From: JARRKU01 sp963675565
GTDB taxonomy: Bacteria > Desulfobacterota > Desulfobacteria > Desulfobacterales > Desulfosarcinaceae
DNA length: 64,000 nucleotides
Reading direction: 5' to 3'
Assembly (NCBI GenBank): GCA_963675565.2
Contig: CAXXYD010000004.1
Span: 1,240,001-1,304,000 of the forward strand
A model generated the notes under the pieces. The model was given only the letters and a program-made list of their open reading frames with translations, was not told where the DNA came from and did no database searches. Shown piece after piece: positions 33,311 through 42,255 of this stretch. The position numbers were made by a program, and so were the translations under genes. The stretch's first letter is position 1, and the number at the start of each line of letters is the position of its first letter.

Positions 33311-34489
33311 TTACTTGACAAGTTCAGCGTAACGGCCGTAGCCTTTCCGGCGCATCTCCTCCTTTGGCACGAACCGCAGGGCAGCCGAATTGATGCAATA
33401 GCGCAGGCCGGTGGGCTGGGGGCCGTCGTCGAACAAGTGCCCCAGGTGCGAATCCGCGTGCTTGCTGCGCACTTCGGTACGGACCATGAAAAAGCTGCGG
33501 TCGGATTTTTCGACGATATTGTCGGGCTCCAACGGGCGCGTAAAGCTGGGCCAACCGGTCCCGGATTCGAATTTATCGGTTGAGCTGAACAGCGGTTCGC
33601 CGGAAACGATATCGACATAAATCCCCGCATCGTGATTGTCCCAGTACTGGTTCTGAAAGGGGCGCTCCGTTCCGTTTTCACGCACAACCTTATATTGCAG
33701 GGGAGTTAGTTGCCGGCGGAGGGTCTCATCATCGGGGATGGTGTATGCAGGGGCGGTCATCGCGGCCTTCTGCACCATCGGCCGGGTATCCATGGTCGTA
33801 TCCTTTCCATGCTTGTTGTCCATATCCTTCTTTGGCTCCGTCCCCATGGGGCGATTGGCCCACACGCCGTCGAGGAACTTGTCCCGGCCGGAACCGGACC
33901 GGTACCACTTGTATCGGATCGGATTCTTTTTATAGTAATCCTGATGGTATTCTTCAGCAGGATAGAATGGTCCCAACGGCAAAATTTCCGTCACGATGGG
34001 TTTTTCAAAAACACCGGATGCGGCCAGTTCTTTCTTGGAGGCCTCGGCCATCTGGCGCTCTTGGGCGTCGGCAACAAAAATGGCGCTGCGGTATTGATCG
34101 CCCCGGTCGACGAACTGTCCGCCACTGTCGGTGGGATTGACCTTGCGCCAGAAAACGGCGAGCAATTGGCGGTAAGAAATCTTGGCCGGGTCGTAAATCA
34201 CTTTCACTGCCTCGAAATGACCGGTGCCCCCCGCCGAGACCTGCTTATAGGTGGGGTTTTCGACCTGGCCGCCGGTATACCCGGAAATGGCATCGATCAC
34301 ACCATCCACGTGTTCAAAATCCGATTCGGTACACCAGAAACAGCCGCCGGCGAAAACCGCTGCCCGGCTCCCCGCGGGCAACATTTCACTTCCCATGGTC
34401 GGGTCCATCTTTTTTTCCACGCCCCCCACCTGCTGGATTCCAATGCCCAGCAGCGCCAGGGCCAATATTGCAACGATTGCAGTTTTCAT
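33311..34489 (-). CDS. msrAB: Fused methionine sulfoxide reductase MsrA-MsrB, exported
   Basis: Repairs both stereoisomers of oxidised methionine. The 392-residue protein starts with a hydrophobic signal or anchor (MKTAIVAILALALLGIGIQ), so it works outside the cytoplasm. The MsrA domain (about 40-200) has the catalytic GCFWCTESDFE. A linker rich in Lys, Asp and Met follows, then the MsrB domain (about 255-385) with SGTGWPSF and the catalytic cysteine in RYCINSAALRF. The zinc-binding CxxC pairs of many MsrB proteins are absent. The ATG at 34489 has GGAGG upstream. It stands alone, downstream of the two-component genes. Confidence 0.93.
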   Translation of the reverse strand: MKTAIVAILALALLGIGIQQVGGVEKKMDPTMGSEMLPAGSRAAVFAGGCFWCTESDFEHVDGVIDAISGYTGGQVENPTYKQVSAGGTGHFEAVKVIYDPAKISYRQLLAVFWRKVNPTDSGGQFVDRGDQYRSAIFVADAQERQMAEASKKELAASGVFEKPIVTEILPLGPFYPAEEYHQDYYKKNPIRYKWYRSGSGRDKFLDGVWANRPMGTEPKKDMDNKHGKDTTMDTRPMVQKAAMTAPAYTIPDDETLRRQLTPLQYKVVRENGTERPFQNQYWDNHDAGIYVDIVSGEPLFSSTDKFESGTGWPSFTRPLEPDNIVEKSDRSFFMVRTEVRSKHADSHLGHLFDDGPQPTGLRYCINSAALRFVPKEEMRRKGYGRYAELVK

Positions 34490-34638
34490 TGAAGCACCTC
34501 CTGATCGACTAATAATAATGGGTATCATTACCTGTTCGATACATAATAAGACGGCTTATTAAAAAAGCCTTAAAGGTCTTGTAAAGTTTACGTAAAGAAC
34601 GGGTCTGCCCGGCGGGTGGAAAAGTCGTCGGATGCGGA

Positions 34639-35715
34639 TTATTGCGGCGGGTCCTTGGGAAGACTGAACCAGATGTGAATTCGGCCGTCAATCAATTCAG
34701 CGCCCACTTCGCCGCCATGGGCGGCCACCAGCTCTTTGACGATGGCCAGGCCGATTCCGGCGCCCCCCAACTGGCGTGAGCGGGATTTCTCTCCGCGAAA
34801 AAAGCGCTCGAACAGGAAAGGCAGATCTTCGGGCAGCATATGATCCACCGCATTGCAGTAAGCAATGTGGATCTCTTTTTCGCTCTCGGTAATCCGAATA
34901 TCCAGTTGCCCGTTTTCCGGTGTGTAGCGCACGGCATTGTCCGTCAGGTTGCGCAGAATACGGGCCAACTGATGCGGGTCGGCCGGAATGGATGCAATGC
35001 GGTGGGGCCAGCGAGTGTTGACATCGATGCCCTTTTCCCTGAAGCGATGGGCAAACGGCGCCAGTGCGTCATTGACGGCAGCCTGAAAATCAACGGCGGC
35101 TATCTTCAGCCGACCGCTGGCGGCGTCCGCGCGGGCCAGCTGCAGCACATCCTCTACAAGTTGGGTGAGTCGGTCTGTTTCGCTTTGCAGCAAAGCGAAG
35201 GTTTCCGGGGAGGGCGGCACCACCCGATCGTCCAGGGCCTCGAGATAGCCGCGGATATTGGTCAGGGGCGTACGCAGTTCATGGGCCACATCGATCATCA
35301 GGGTGCGGCGCAGACGCTCGATTTTTTCGAGACTGGCCGCCATTTGATTGAATGCTCTGGCCAGCTGCCCCACTTCATCCCGGGTATCGGCAGGCACCCG
35401 CGCACTGAAATCCCCGGCGGCGATTTCACCGCTAATCCGGGTCATGCGCATCAGGGGCTCCAGCACCCGCCGCATCATCACAAAGCTGAGCAGCGCCGCC
35501 AGCACCACGGCCCCCAGGCACGCCCAAATCAGATAGCGGTGAACGGCACCGACAAACATGGCGTGGGCCGGCTCGGGAGAGATGTGGTACTTTTCCATCA
35601 GCGTCACGAAATAGCCGGCCGCCAGTGTGTCGATGGACAGCCATACCACGGCCATCACAAAAGCGATCACCGCCAGATTGATGGCCAGCAGCTTGGTAAT
35701 CAGGTAACGGTTCAT
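34639..35715 (-). CDS. Sensor histidine kinase
   Basis: Membrane sensor of a two-component system, 358 residues. A first membrane segment (about 8-30), a short periplasmic region of about 30 residues, a second segment (about 60-80), HAMP (about 82-134), HisKA with phospho-acceptor His145 in DVAHELRTPLTN, and a HATPase domain with N-box NLTDNAVRYTPE and G-boxes GGAGIGLAIV. The small periplasmic loop is typical of BaeS/envelope-stress-type kinases. The start overlaps the response regulator stop by ATGA, so the two are co-translated. Confidence 0.94.
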   Translation of the reverse strand: MNRYLITKLLAINLAVIAFVMAVVWLSIDTLAAGYFVTLMEKYHISPEPAHAMFVGAVHRYLIWACLGAVVLAALLSFVMMRRVLEPLMRMTRISGEIAAGDFSARVPADTRDEVGQLARAFNQMAASLEKIERLRRTLMIDVAHELRTPLTNIRGYLEALDDRVVPPSPETFALLQSETDRLTQLVEDVLQLARADAASGRLKIAAVDFQAAVNDALAPFAHRFREKGIDVNTRWPHRIASIPADPHQLARILRNLTDNAVRYTPENGQLDIRITESEKEIHIAYCNAVDHMLPEDLPFLFERFFRGEKSRSRQLGGAGIGLAIVKELVAAHGGEVGAELIDGRIHIWFSLPKDPPQ

Positions 35716-36425
35716 GCCCCGTCCCCGCCCGTTGGTGCATCCGTGAAGCCATAGCCCAGACCACGTGCCGTGAGGATATAACGGGGTCTGGAGGGATACG
35801 GTTCGATTTTCTGGCGAAGTTTGCCGATATGCACGTCCACCACTCGCTCGATTACCACCGCCTCGCCCCTCGGGTAGATATGATCCAGCAGTTCGTCCCG
35901 GGTAAACGTGCGCCCCGGCGACGCCATAAGGGTTTCCAGAAGCGCATATTCATGAGGGGTCAGCGGCACGGTGCGCTCCCCCACTGTCAGGCGCCGTTTT
36001 TCCAGATCGAGGGTCAATCCTTCGTAAACCAGTATGGATTTGCCGCGTCCGGCCGGCGCGGCGGTGCGCCGCAGCACTGCCTGGACCCGGGCCACCAGTT
36101 CGCGGGGACTGAACGGCTTGACCACGTAATCGTCTGCGCCCAGGGTCAATCCGGAAACACGGTCCACCTCCTCGCCCCTGGCGGTCAGCATGATCACCGG
36201 AACCTCCGATGATTTGCGCAATTGGCGGCAGACCTCCCATCCGTCCATTGCCGGAAGCATGAGGTCCAGGATAACCAAATCGGGCTTGTATTTTGCGGCC
36301 CGGGTCAGCCCGGATTTGCCGTCATTGGCCTGAATGGCCGCAAACCCCTCTTTTTCAAGGTACAACACCACCAGGTTGGCTGTGTTGGGATCGTCTTCGA
36401 TCACAAGAATGGTTTTTCGGTCCAT
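35712..36425 (-). CDS. OmpR-family response regulator
   Basis: A 237-residue two-component regulator. The receiver domain has acidic Asp11-Asp12, phospho-acceptor Asp54 in VILDLMLPAMDG, a conserved Thr in MLTARG and Lys in VVKPFSP. The C-terminal winged helix (about 135-230) has LTPHEYALLETLM, TRDELLDHIYPRG and ERVVDVHIGKLRQKIEP. The ATG at 36425 gives the standard N-terminus; another ATG lies 24 bases upstream. It is followed by the kinase with a 4-base overlap and preceded by a small membrane-protein gene 54 bp upstream. Confidence 0.94.
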   Translation of the reverse strand: MDRKTILVIEDDPNTANLVVLYLEKEGFAAIQANDGKSGLTRAAKYKPDLVILDLMLPAMDGWEVCRQLRKSSEVPVIMLTARGEEVDRVSGLTLGADDYVVKPFSPRELVARVQAVLRRTAAPAGRGKSILVYEGLTLDLEKRRLTVGERTVPLTPHEYALLETLMASPGRTFTRDELLDHIYPRGEAVVIERVVDVHIGKLRQKIEPYPSRPRYILTARGLGYGFTDAPTGGDGA

Positions 36426-36479
36426 AAAGGCCCTGCCTTCCTCCGACATTGATGTCTTTGCAGCTGCTGCGCCGTCAAA

Positions 36480-36890
36480 TCATTCATCGCCGATGACAAG
36501 CCGCAATCGCTTGCCGTTTATGGATGTTGCCCTGAAATGGTTTCCGGAAATGTTGAACCCCTGCCTGGCATTCTTGACGGGTATATTGCGGGTATAGACG
36601 TATTGCGGATCCAGATCCAGAAGAATGACATCCAGCTTGATCCGGCCTGAGGAAACACCGCGATAGGTCAATTGAAGCCGGTCAACGGTGACCGCCTGGT
36701 CCAGGATCAGGTTGATCCGGAAATCCTGGCGATACGAGCCGGGACCGGTGCGCACGGCTTCAAGGCGGGTTTCGTAAGTGCTATCGGTGGCCCCCATGAT
36801 CAGGGTAAAAATAAAATAGACAAAAACGAGACTGACGGAGACGAAAAAGGAGATCATCAACCATTTCTGGGTAGGCCGGCTTTCCATCAT
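36480..36890 (-). CDS. Hypothetical single-span membrane protein
   Basis: A 136-residue protein with one N-terminal membrane segment (about 10-33) and a beta-rich outer domain (about 40-136, with FRINLILDQAVTVDRLQL and RLRLVIGDE). GGGAGG precedes its tandem ATGs. It is the first gene in the operon with the response regulator and kinase, and could modulate the sensor or be a target of it. Not recognised. Confidence 0.65.
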   Translation of the reverse strand: MMESRPTQKWLMISFFVSVSLVFVYFIFTLIMGATDSTYETRLEAVRTGPGSYRQDFRINLILDQAVTVDRLQLTYRGVSSGRIKLDVILLDLDPQYVYTRNIPVKNARQGFNISGNHFRATSINGKRLRLVIGDE

Positions 36891-37095
36891 GGCAATCCTC
36901 CCTTGCAAGTGAAGGGGCAATGGCCGGGAGGCGGAAACTCCCAAATCCTGTCCATCCATTCGGACCAATTTTACTCATAAGCTAAATACATACGTACAAT
37001 ATGTCAATCCTCCAATATCTATAACCATCTAAATTAAAAATTTATTTATAATATATGGCGATATTATGACCAATAATTTGGACATTTGAGAATAT

Positions 37096-37123
37096 CCCGC
37101 CGCCGGATGTTTCAGCCGGCGGC
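37096..37123 (-). terminator. Hairpin over the aminopeptidase stop codon
   Basis: GCCGCCGG (37099-37106) pairs with CCGGCGGC (37116-37123) with a nine-base loop that contains part of the aminopeptidase stop codon. On the minus strand it is followed by a moderately T-rich stretch. Likely a weak terminator. Confidence 0.4.
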
Positions 37124-39595
37124 ACGCACCTGACTGTTAATGGCCAGATTTTCCAGTGCCAGTTCCACGGCATCTTTCAACTGGGGGTGCCCGGCCAGAT
37201 ATTGTCCGAAGAAAGCATTCACCTCGATTTCGCGGCCCAGACCGCCAATGGGAACGATACCGGTTATGACCCGCTCATAAAGCAGGGGATGAAAATTTTC
37301 CAGCCGGTTGAGCTGCCGGGTGTACCAGTTCCAGATATGTTCGGCGGCGGCGGGATTGCTGCCGGCAGCGGCGACGGGCATGAACTGGTTGCGCGGTGGT
37401 ACGGAATCCAGGGCAAATCCCAATGCCGCTTCAATAAGCGCCCAATCGTCAAAGGCGACCATGGCCGCGAGAATGTTCATGCGCTCATGTTCGCTGGGAG
37501 CCTGGGCAAAGCGCCGCTTGAGCCATTCCAGGGCAATGGCGCCGCGCCGAAGTGCGCCGGTCTGCATGACGCTCCTGGCAATATCGGGATGAATGCTTTT
37601 GCCGGCCATCATCTGTTCGAACAAATCGAGGCTGAAGTTCACCGCCGGTTCATACCCCCACTGGGCCGCCTGCCAGAGGAGTTGGCTGCGCAACGCCCCG
37701 CGGGTATGCGGTTCATCCGGATCAGGTGTCATACCGATCCGGCCAAGGACCCGCTCGACCATCTGGCGACCGGCAATCAAAACGTCGGCGCGTCCTTTTT
37801 CACCGGCCACAAGGTGGGCCTGTCCGAGGTGACCGGCCATGCTCACCAGCGGCAGGTACTGGTCTTCATCGACAAAATGGCCCAGGAAGTCGAGGTAGCG
37901 GCCGAGGGTCGCCCGGCCGGAACGCACCATGGCATACAGGTCGTTTTGCACACCCCAGCGGTCCATGTAGTCCAGCGCCTTGTCCTGGATGCGCAAACCC
38001 AGTGCGTCCAGGTTATCGTCCGCGTAGTCCACCCGGTAAAAGCCGGTCTGGCCGGCATTGAGCTTATACCCCACCGCTTCCGCCGGCAGATCGACGGTGT
38101 GGCTGGCTCCCTCCATGATCAAAGCTTCCTGGTGACTCAGGCCGTCCCGGGTCCAGTAGGTCAAGGTCACCGGTATCATCCATTGCTGATCCCATTCATG
38201 GGCAAGGTATGTAAATCGCTGCTGTTCCAATTGAAGTCGGTCTCCCTGGCGCCGGGCGGTCAACAGTGGATATCCGGGCTGGCCGACCCAGCTCTGCACC
38301 ATGGCGGTAACCGGCAGAGCGGCGGCATCCTCAAACGCCTCCCACAGATGGCGGCTTTGGGCACAGGCATAGGCATGGCGTTCAAGGTAGGTTCGCACCC
38401 CCTGCCGGTACCGCTCGGGGCCGATGTGCCCCTGAATCATGCGCAGCATGCTGGCCCCCTTGTTGTAAATAATGGGAGCCGTGCTGGAATTGATCACCAC
38501 GTGCTGTCCGCCGGGAATCTCGATGGGAAAGGTGGCCTTCAGCCCGTCCCGGGTCATGGCCGTTGCCGTCTGGGTGTGCAGAAACTGGTCCCATGTGCCC
38601 CATTCCGGATAGGTGTGCGCCACAACGCCGTAACCGAAATAGGTGGCGAAACTCTCGTTGAGCCACAAGTATTTCCAATCCGCGGGGGTCACGAGGTTGC
38701 CGAACCATTGGTGGGCAATTTCATGGGCGATAACCTCGCAGATTCGCTCCATCGCCTCGGCCGACGTCGTTTCCGGAAAGTGCAGCAGCAGGTTCTCTCT
38801 GAAGGTAATGGCGCCCCAGTTTTCCATGGCACCGAAAGCAAAATCGGGAACGGCAATCAGATCCATTTTGGGCAACGGATAATCGATGCCGTAGAACGTT
38901 TCACAAAAGGCAAGGGCCTTGCGACCGAAGGACAGCCCCAGGCCGGTGGTATGTGCCAGCCCCGGCAGGGCGGCCAGGCGCACCCGCGGGTCCACCTCGT
39001 CCTGGAAGAATTCAAATTCCCCGACGGCAAAAAACACCAGGTAGGTGGACATGATGGGCGTGCGCGCAAAACGGACTTCTTTCATGCCCCCGTCCACTGC
39101 ATTTTCCTCTATGGCCGGTGTATTGGCGATGACCTGCAGGGACTCGGGAACCGTCATGCGAAGATCGAAGGTGGCCTTGAAGCGGGGATGGTCCATGCAG
39201 GGAAATGCCTGCCGGGCCGAACTCTCCTGGAACTGGGTGACGGCGATGTACTTTTGGCGGCCGTCTTTCCGGTAGCCGCTGCGATAGAATCCGGCCATAC
39301 GGTCGTTGATACGGCCATTATACTCAATTTGCAGCATAAAACGGCCTTGCCGGGATTCGGGAAAAACAACGGTCAGTATCTCGCCGGCCGGATCGATGTG
39401 AAATGCGCAGTCGCGCCATCCGCCGTCATCTTTCAGCCGGCACTGCCAGACGGCAAGCTCCTGCAGGTTCAGATCCACCTGCTCGGCCGGCTGCCGGGCC
39501 TCCAGGTCAATGGTCACCCGGCCGCTGAATTGGAAGCGGTTCAAATCAGGGGTAATTTCTAATTGGTAATGCGATGGACTTATTTTGTCGGACAT
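37112..39595 (-). CDS. M1-family aminopeptidase
   Basis: Zinc metallopeptidase that removes N-terminal residues from peptides. The 827-residue protein has the exopeptidase motif GAMEN (255-259), the zinc site HEIAH (291-295) and the third ligand Glu314 in LWLNES. The catalytic half is followed by a helical C-terminal domain (ERAP1-C-like). There is no signal peptide, so it is cytosolic. The start at 39595 has AAGGA six bases upstream; longer in-frame ATGs do not. It stands alone and diverges from the EF-hand gene. Confidence 0.94.
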   Translation of the reverse strand: MSDKISPSHYQLEITPDLNRFQFSGRVTIDLEARQPAEQVDLNLQELAVWQCRLKDDGGWRDCAFHIDPAGEILTVVFPESRQGRFMLQIEYNGRINDRMAGFYRSGYRKDGRQKYIAVTQFQESSARQAFPCMDHPRFKATFDLRMTVPESLQVIANTPAIEENAVDGGMKEVRFARTPIMSTYLVFFAVGEFEFFQDEVDPRVRLAALPGLAHTTGLGLSFGRKALAFCETFYGIDYPLPKMDLIAVPDFAFGAMENWGAITFRENLLLHFPETTSAEAMERICEVIAHEIAHQWFGNLVTPADWKYLWLNESFATYFGYGVVAHTYPEWGTWDQFLHTQTATAMTRDGLKATFPIEIPGGQHVVINSSTAPIIYNKGASMLRMIQGHIGPERYRQGVRTYLERHAYACAQSRHLWEAFEDAAALPVTAMVQSWVGQPGYPLLTARRQGDRLQLEQQRFTYLAHEWDQQWMIPVTLTYWTRDGLSHQEALIMEGASHTVDLPAEAVGYKLNAGQTGFYRVDYADDNLDALGLRIQDKALDYMDRWGVQNDLYAMVRSGRATLGRYLDFLGHFVDEDQYLPLVSMAGHLGQAHLVAGEKGRADVLIAGRQMVERVLGRIGMTPDPDEPHTRGALRSQLLWQAAQWGYEPAVNFSLDLFEQMMAGKSIHPDIARSVMQTGALRRGAIALEWLKRRFAQAPSEHERMNILAAMVAFDDWALIEAALGFALDSVPPRNQFMPVAAAGSNPAAAEHIWNWYTRQLNRLENFHPLLYERVITGIVPIGGLGREIEVNAFFGQYLAGHPQLKDAVELALENLAINSQVRAAG

Positions 39596-39716
39596 CCCGA
39601 ATCCTTCCATGTTTACAATGGGTATTGAGGTCTTAACATTTCCATGAACCATTTAATTGTAAGGGCGCCAAGCCCAAATGACAACCCAAAGAAAGAACGA
39701 CAAAGGAGAGGTGCAT

Positions 39717-40010
39717 ATGAAATTTTCCGTTGCTGCGCTGAGCCTGCTGCTCTGTGCCGGACTGGCCATGGGATGTTCCGGGCACAAACCGTATCACCCG
39801 CACGCCATGGGTGATCCCTCCGCCTACCAGGCCCATTTCCCCGACATGGACACCAATGGCGACGAACTGGTGGACTGGCAGGAATTCAAGGGCCACTTTC
39901 CGCAAACCAGCCCCCATGTTTTTCAAGCCCTGGATATCAACCAGGACGGGGCTGTGGACCATGATGAATGGCATAAATTCAAAGAGGCGCACGGCATGCG
40001 GGATCATTGA
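39717..40010 (+). CDS. EF-hand lipoprotein
   Basis: A 97-residue secreted lipoprotein with a signal peptide and lipobox ending MGCS. The mature part holds two canonical 12-residue EF-hand loops, DTNGDELVDWQE and DINQDGAVDHDE, both with all calcium-ligating positions filled, plus a histidine-rich stretch (KPYHPHAMG). AAAGGAGAGG precedes the ATG. Probably a calcium-binding envelope protein; role unknown. The deacetylase-like gene starts 46 bp downstream. Confidence 0.85.
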   Translation: MKFSVAALSLLLCAGLAMGCSGHKPYHPHAMGDPSAYQAHFPDMDTNGDELVDWQEFKGHFPQTSPHVFQALDINQDGAVDHDEWHKFKEAHGMRDH

Positions 40011-40056
40011 CGCCGCAGACCTGAACAGCGCACTATGGTTTTTGAAGGAAGACGCC

Positions 40057-41061
40057 ATGATCCTGTACGATACCCGGATACCGGTCAGCCTGGAAGACTT
40101 CGGCATACAAATCCCCCTGCGCGACAGCCGCGCCACCCGCACCTTTGATACGCTGCGCAGCGATCCCCGCCTGGGGCCCAAATTGCATCAATGGCACGTG
40201 GCGCGGATCGAAGAACGGTTGTCGAAAACGGATCTGCTGCGTGCCCACAGCCGGGGGTATGTCGAACAGCTCTTGTCCGACCAACTGGAAAAGGCCATCG
40301 TCTCCACCTATGAACTCATCGATTCCAACGGCCAATACCATCGCTATGACCCGACGCGGGCCACCCGGCCACTGGCCGAATTGTTCCAGCGCATCCTCAT
40401 CAAAGCGGCCGGCAGCACCCAGTGCGGCAGATTGGCCATAAAGCATGGGTTCTGCTACTGTTTTTCAGGGGGCATGCACCATGCCCATGCCGATCACGGC
40501 AGCGGATTTTGCCTGGTCAACGATGTGGTGATCGCCGCCCGCAAACTGCAGGCTGAAAAACGGGTCGACCGGGTCTGGGTCATCGATGTGGACGCCCACA
40601 AGGGCGATGGCTCAGCCGCAATCACCGCAACAGATCCCAGCATCGCCACATTGAGCATCCACATGGCCCATGGCTGGCCTCTGGACGGTCCGCCGGTGAT
40701 GGACGACGGCACCCCCAATCCCGCCTTTATTGCCAGCGACATCGATATTGCCGTGGCCCCGGGTCAGGAATCCGACTATGTCGAAAACCTGGGCGACGGT
40801 TTAGCCCGGCTGGATCGGCTGGGCCCGGCGGATCTGGCCATCGTCGTACATGGATCGGACCCTTATAAAGGGGACGAACTGCCTTCGACCCGGCCCCTTA
40901 AACTCACCTTAAGGCAAATGCTGGAGCGGGACCGGCTGATTTATGGCTTCCTGAAGAAGCGCCGCGTACCGGCCGCCTATTTGATGGCCGGCGGCTACGG
41001 CGAAAACGTGTGGCAGGTGTACTCCCAATTTCTGTTGTGGGTCATGGCCGGACAGGAATAA
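40057..41061 (+). CDS. Histone-deacetylase-family amidohydrolase
   Basis: A zinc-dependent deacetylase of the arginase/HDAC fold, 334 residues. It shows the tandem histidines in GGMHHAHADHGSGFC, the metal site VIDVDAHKGDGSA, the second aspartate in HGSDPYKGDE and the transition-state tyrosine in GGYGEN. Bacterial members act on acetylated small molecules such as polyamines, or on acetylated proteins. The start is the ATG at 40057 behind GAAGGAAG. It follows the EF-hand gene closely and converges with the efpL gene. Substrate unknown. Confidence 0.9.
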   Translation: MILYDTRIPVSLEDFGIQIPLRDSRATRTFDTLRSDPRLGPKLHQWHVARIEERLSKTDLLRAHSRGYVEQLLSDQLEKAIVSTYELIDSNGQYHRYDPTRATRPLAELFQRILIKAAGSTQCGRLAIKHGFCYCFSGGMHHAHADHGSGFCLVNDVVIAARKLQAEKRVDRVWVIDVDAHKGDGSAAITATDPSIATLSIHMAHGWPLDGPPVMDDGTPNPAFIASDIDIAVAPGQESDYVENLGDGLARLDRLGPADLAIVVHGSDPYKGDELPSTRPLKLTLRQMLERDRLIYGFLKKRRVPAAYLMAGGYGENVWQVYSQFLLWVMAGQE

Positions 41062-41086
41062 CGCGACCAAACACCCCCTTGTCGTC

Positions 41087-41656
41087 CTATTTGGCCCTTG
41101 CCATGAACTTTCCGGTTTCGGTATTGATGCGCACCCATTCCCCAGTGGACATATATTCCGGCACCTGGACCACATGGCCGTTGGACAGCGTTGCCGGTTT
41201 GTTGCGGTTGGTGGCCGTGGCCCCCTTGATTACCGGTACGGTTTCCGCAATCTGCAGGTCCACGTTGGAGGGCAGCTCGATAGCCACCAGGTTGCCTTCC
41301 AGCATGAGAGCGGTAATGCCTTCCATATTTTCAACCAGCCAGTTGCGCTGCTCTTCCAGTTGATCGTTGAAAAGACTGTATTGCTCGAAATTTTCCGCAT
41401 CCATAAAGTGGCAGGCCTCCTGGTCGCTGTATAGGAAACTCACCGCCCGTCGATCCAGGGACATCTCTTCCAAAGTGTCATTGCCTTTAAAGCTCTGGTC
41501 CAGATTCTGTCCGCTGGTAATCCCGGTGAAGCGCACACGATAGACAGTATTGCTGCCCCGCGCAGTGGGTGTGCTGATATCCACCGATCTGACCTGATAG
41601 GGCAAATCGTTGATTTTGACAACGTTGCCTTTTTTTAATTGGGAGGCTTTCAACAT
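41087..41656 (-). CDS. efpL: Elongation factor P-like protein (EfpL/YeiP)
   Basis: A paralogue of elongation factor P that helps ribosomes over difficult proline-containing sequences. The 189 residues form three beta-barrel domains: the KOW-like domain (1-65), the OB domain with LEGNLVAIELPSNVDLQI, and the C-terminal OB domain ending VRINTETGKFMARAK. The tip loop reads TPTARGSNT, with arginine rather than the modifiable lysine of EF-P, as in YeiP-type proteins. AAGGAGA precedes the ATG; the hemerythrin gene ends 12 bases upstream, so the two are probably co-transcribed. Confidence 0.9.
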   Translation of the reverse strand: MLKASQLKKGNVVKINDLPYQVRSVDISTPTARGSNTVYRVRFTGITSGQNLDQSFKGNDTLEEMSLDRRAVSFLYSDQEACHFMDAENFEQYSLFNDQLEEQRNWLVENMEGITALMLEGNLVAIELPSNVDLQIAETVPVIKGATATNRNKPATLSNGHVVQVPEYMSTGEWVRINTETGKFMARAK

Positions 41657-41668
41657 CTCAGGTTCTCC

Positions 41669-42079
41669 TTATAAATCCTTTTTGCGTGCCTTGATGTAGC
41701 GGGCATATTTCATGTCCGAGTTGACGACATGCCCCTTCCACCAGCCGCTCAGGAAATCCAGCAACTGGTTTGGCAGTAAAACGTCCTTTCTCTCCAGAGC
41801 ATCGATCATTTCGCCCATTTTTTTAATATAGGCAAGATGTTCTTTTCGATGGGATAAAAATAATGGGTATTCATTTTCAATCATATAGTTGTCTTCGGTT
41901 CGAAAATGGTAGTCCGAATAGTCCACCAGACGGGTCAGGATCGGTATAAAGGCATCGTGGTCCAAAGCCTGCCGGCGGGCATCCAGCAACTGGTCGATGA
42001 TGGCAAAAAGCTGCTGGTGCTGCTGGTCGATCTCATCCACACCCACAGATAGTTCCGGTGTCCATTCAAACGCGATCAT
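41669..42079 (-). CDS. Bacteriohemerythrin
   Basis: A 136-residue single-domain oxygen-binding diiron protein. All seven iron ligands are present: His21, His58, Glu62, His77, His81, His117 and Asp122. In anaerobes such proteins bind, sense or deliver oxygen. GGGAGG precedes the ATG. It is upstream of efpL in a likely two-gene unit. Confidence 0.93.
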   Translation of the reverse strand: MIAFEWTPELSVGVDEIDQQHQQLFAIIDQLLDARRQALDHDAFIPILTRLVDYSDYHFRTEDNYMIENEYPLFLSHRKEHLAYIKKMGEMIDALERKDVLLPNQLLDFLSGWWKGHVVNSDMKYARYIKARKKDL

Positions 42080-42255
42080 TTATCCCTCCCGGATAGCCGC
42101 CCTTGCAGTGCCGTTTGAGCCCACACCGGATCATCCGGCCCGGACGGTGGCAAATAGACAGGTTTTATATGTATTGCTCGAGGCAACCCATACCATATGT
42201 ATAACCCGAAACCGCCGTATAGCGAAAGGGGTAAAGAGGGCCCGCGCTTCCCCGG

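Noticed and set aside
37187..39562. A 791-codon open frame on the plus strand
   Set aside because: It is antisense to the M1 aminopeptidase, whose zinc and GAMEN motifs are intact. Long antisense frames are expected in GC-rich genes.
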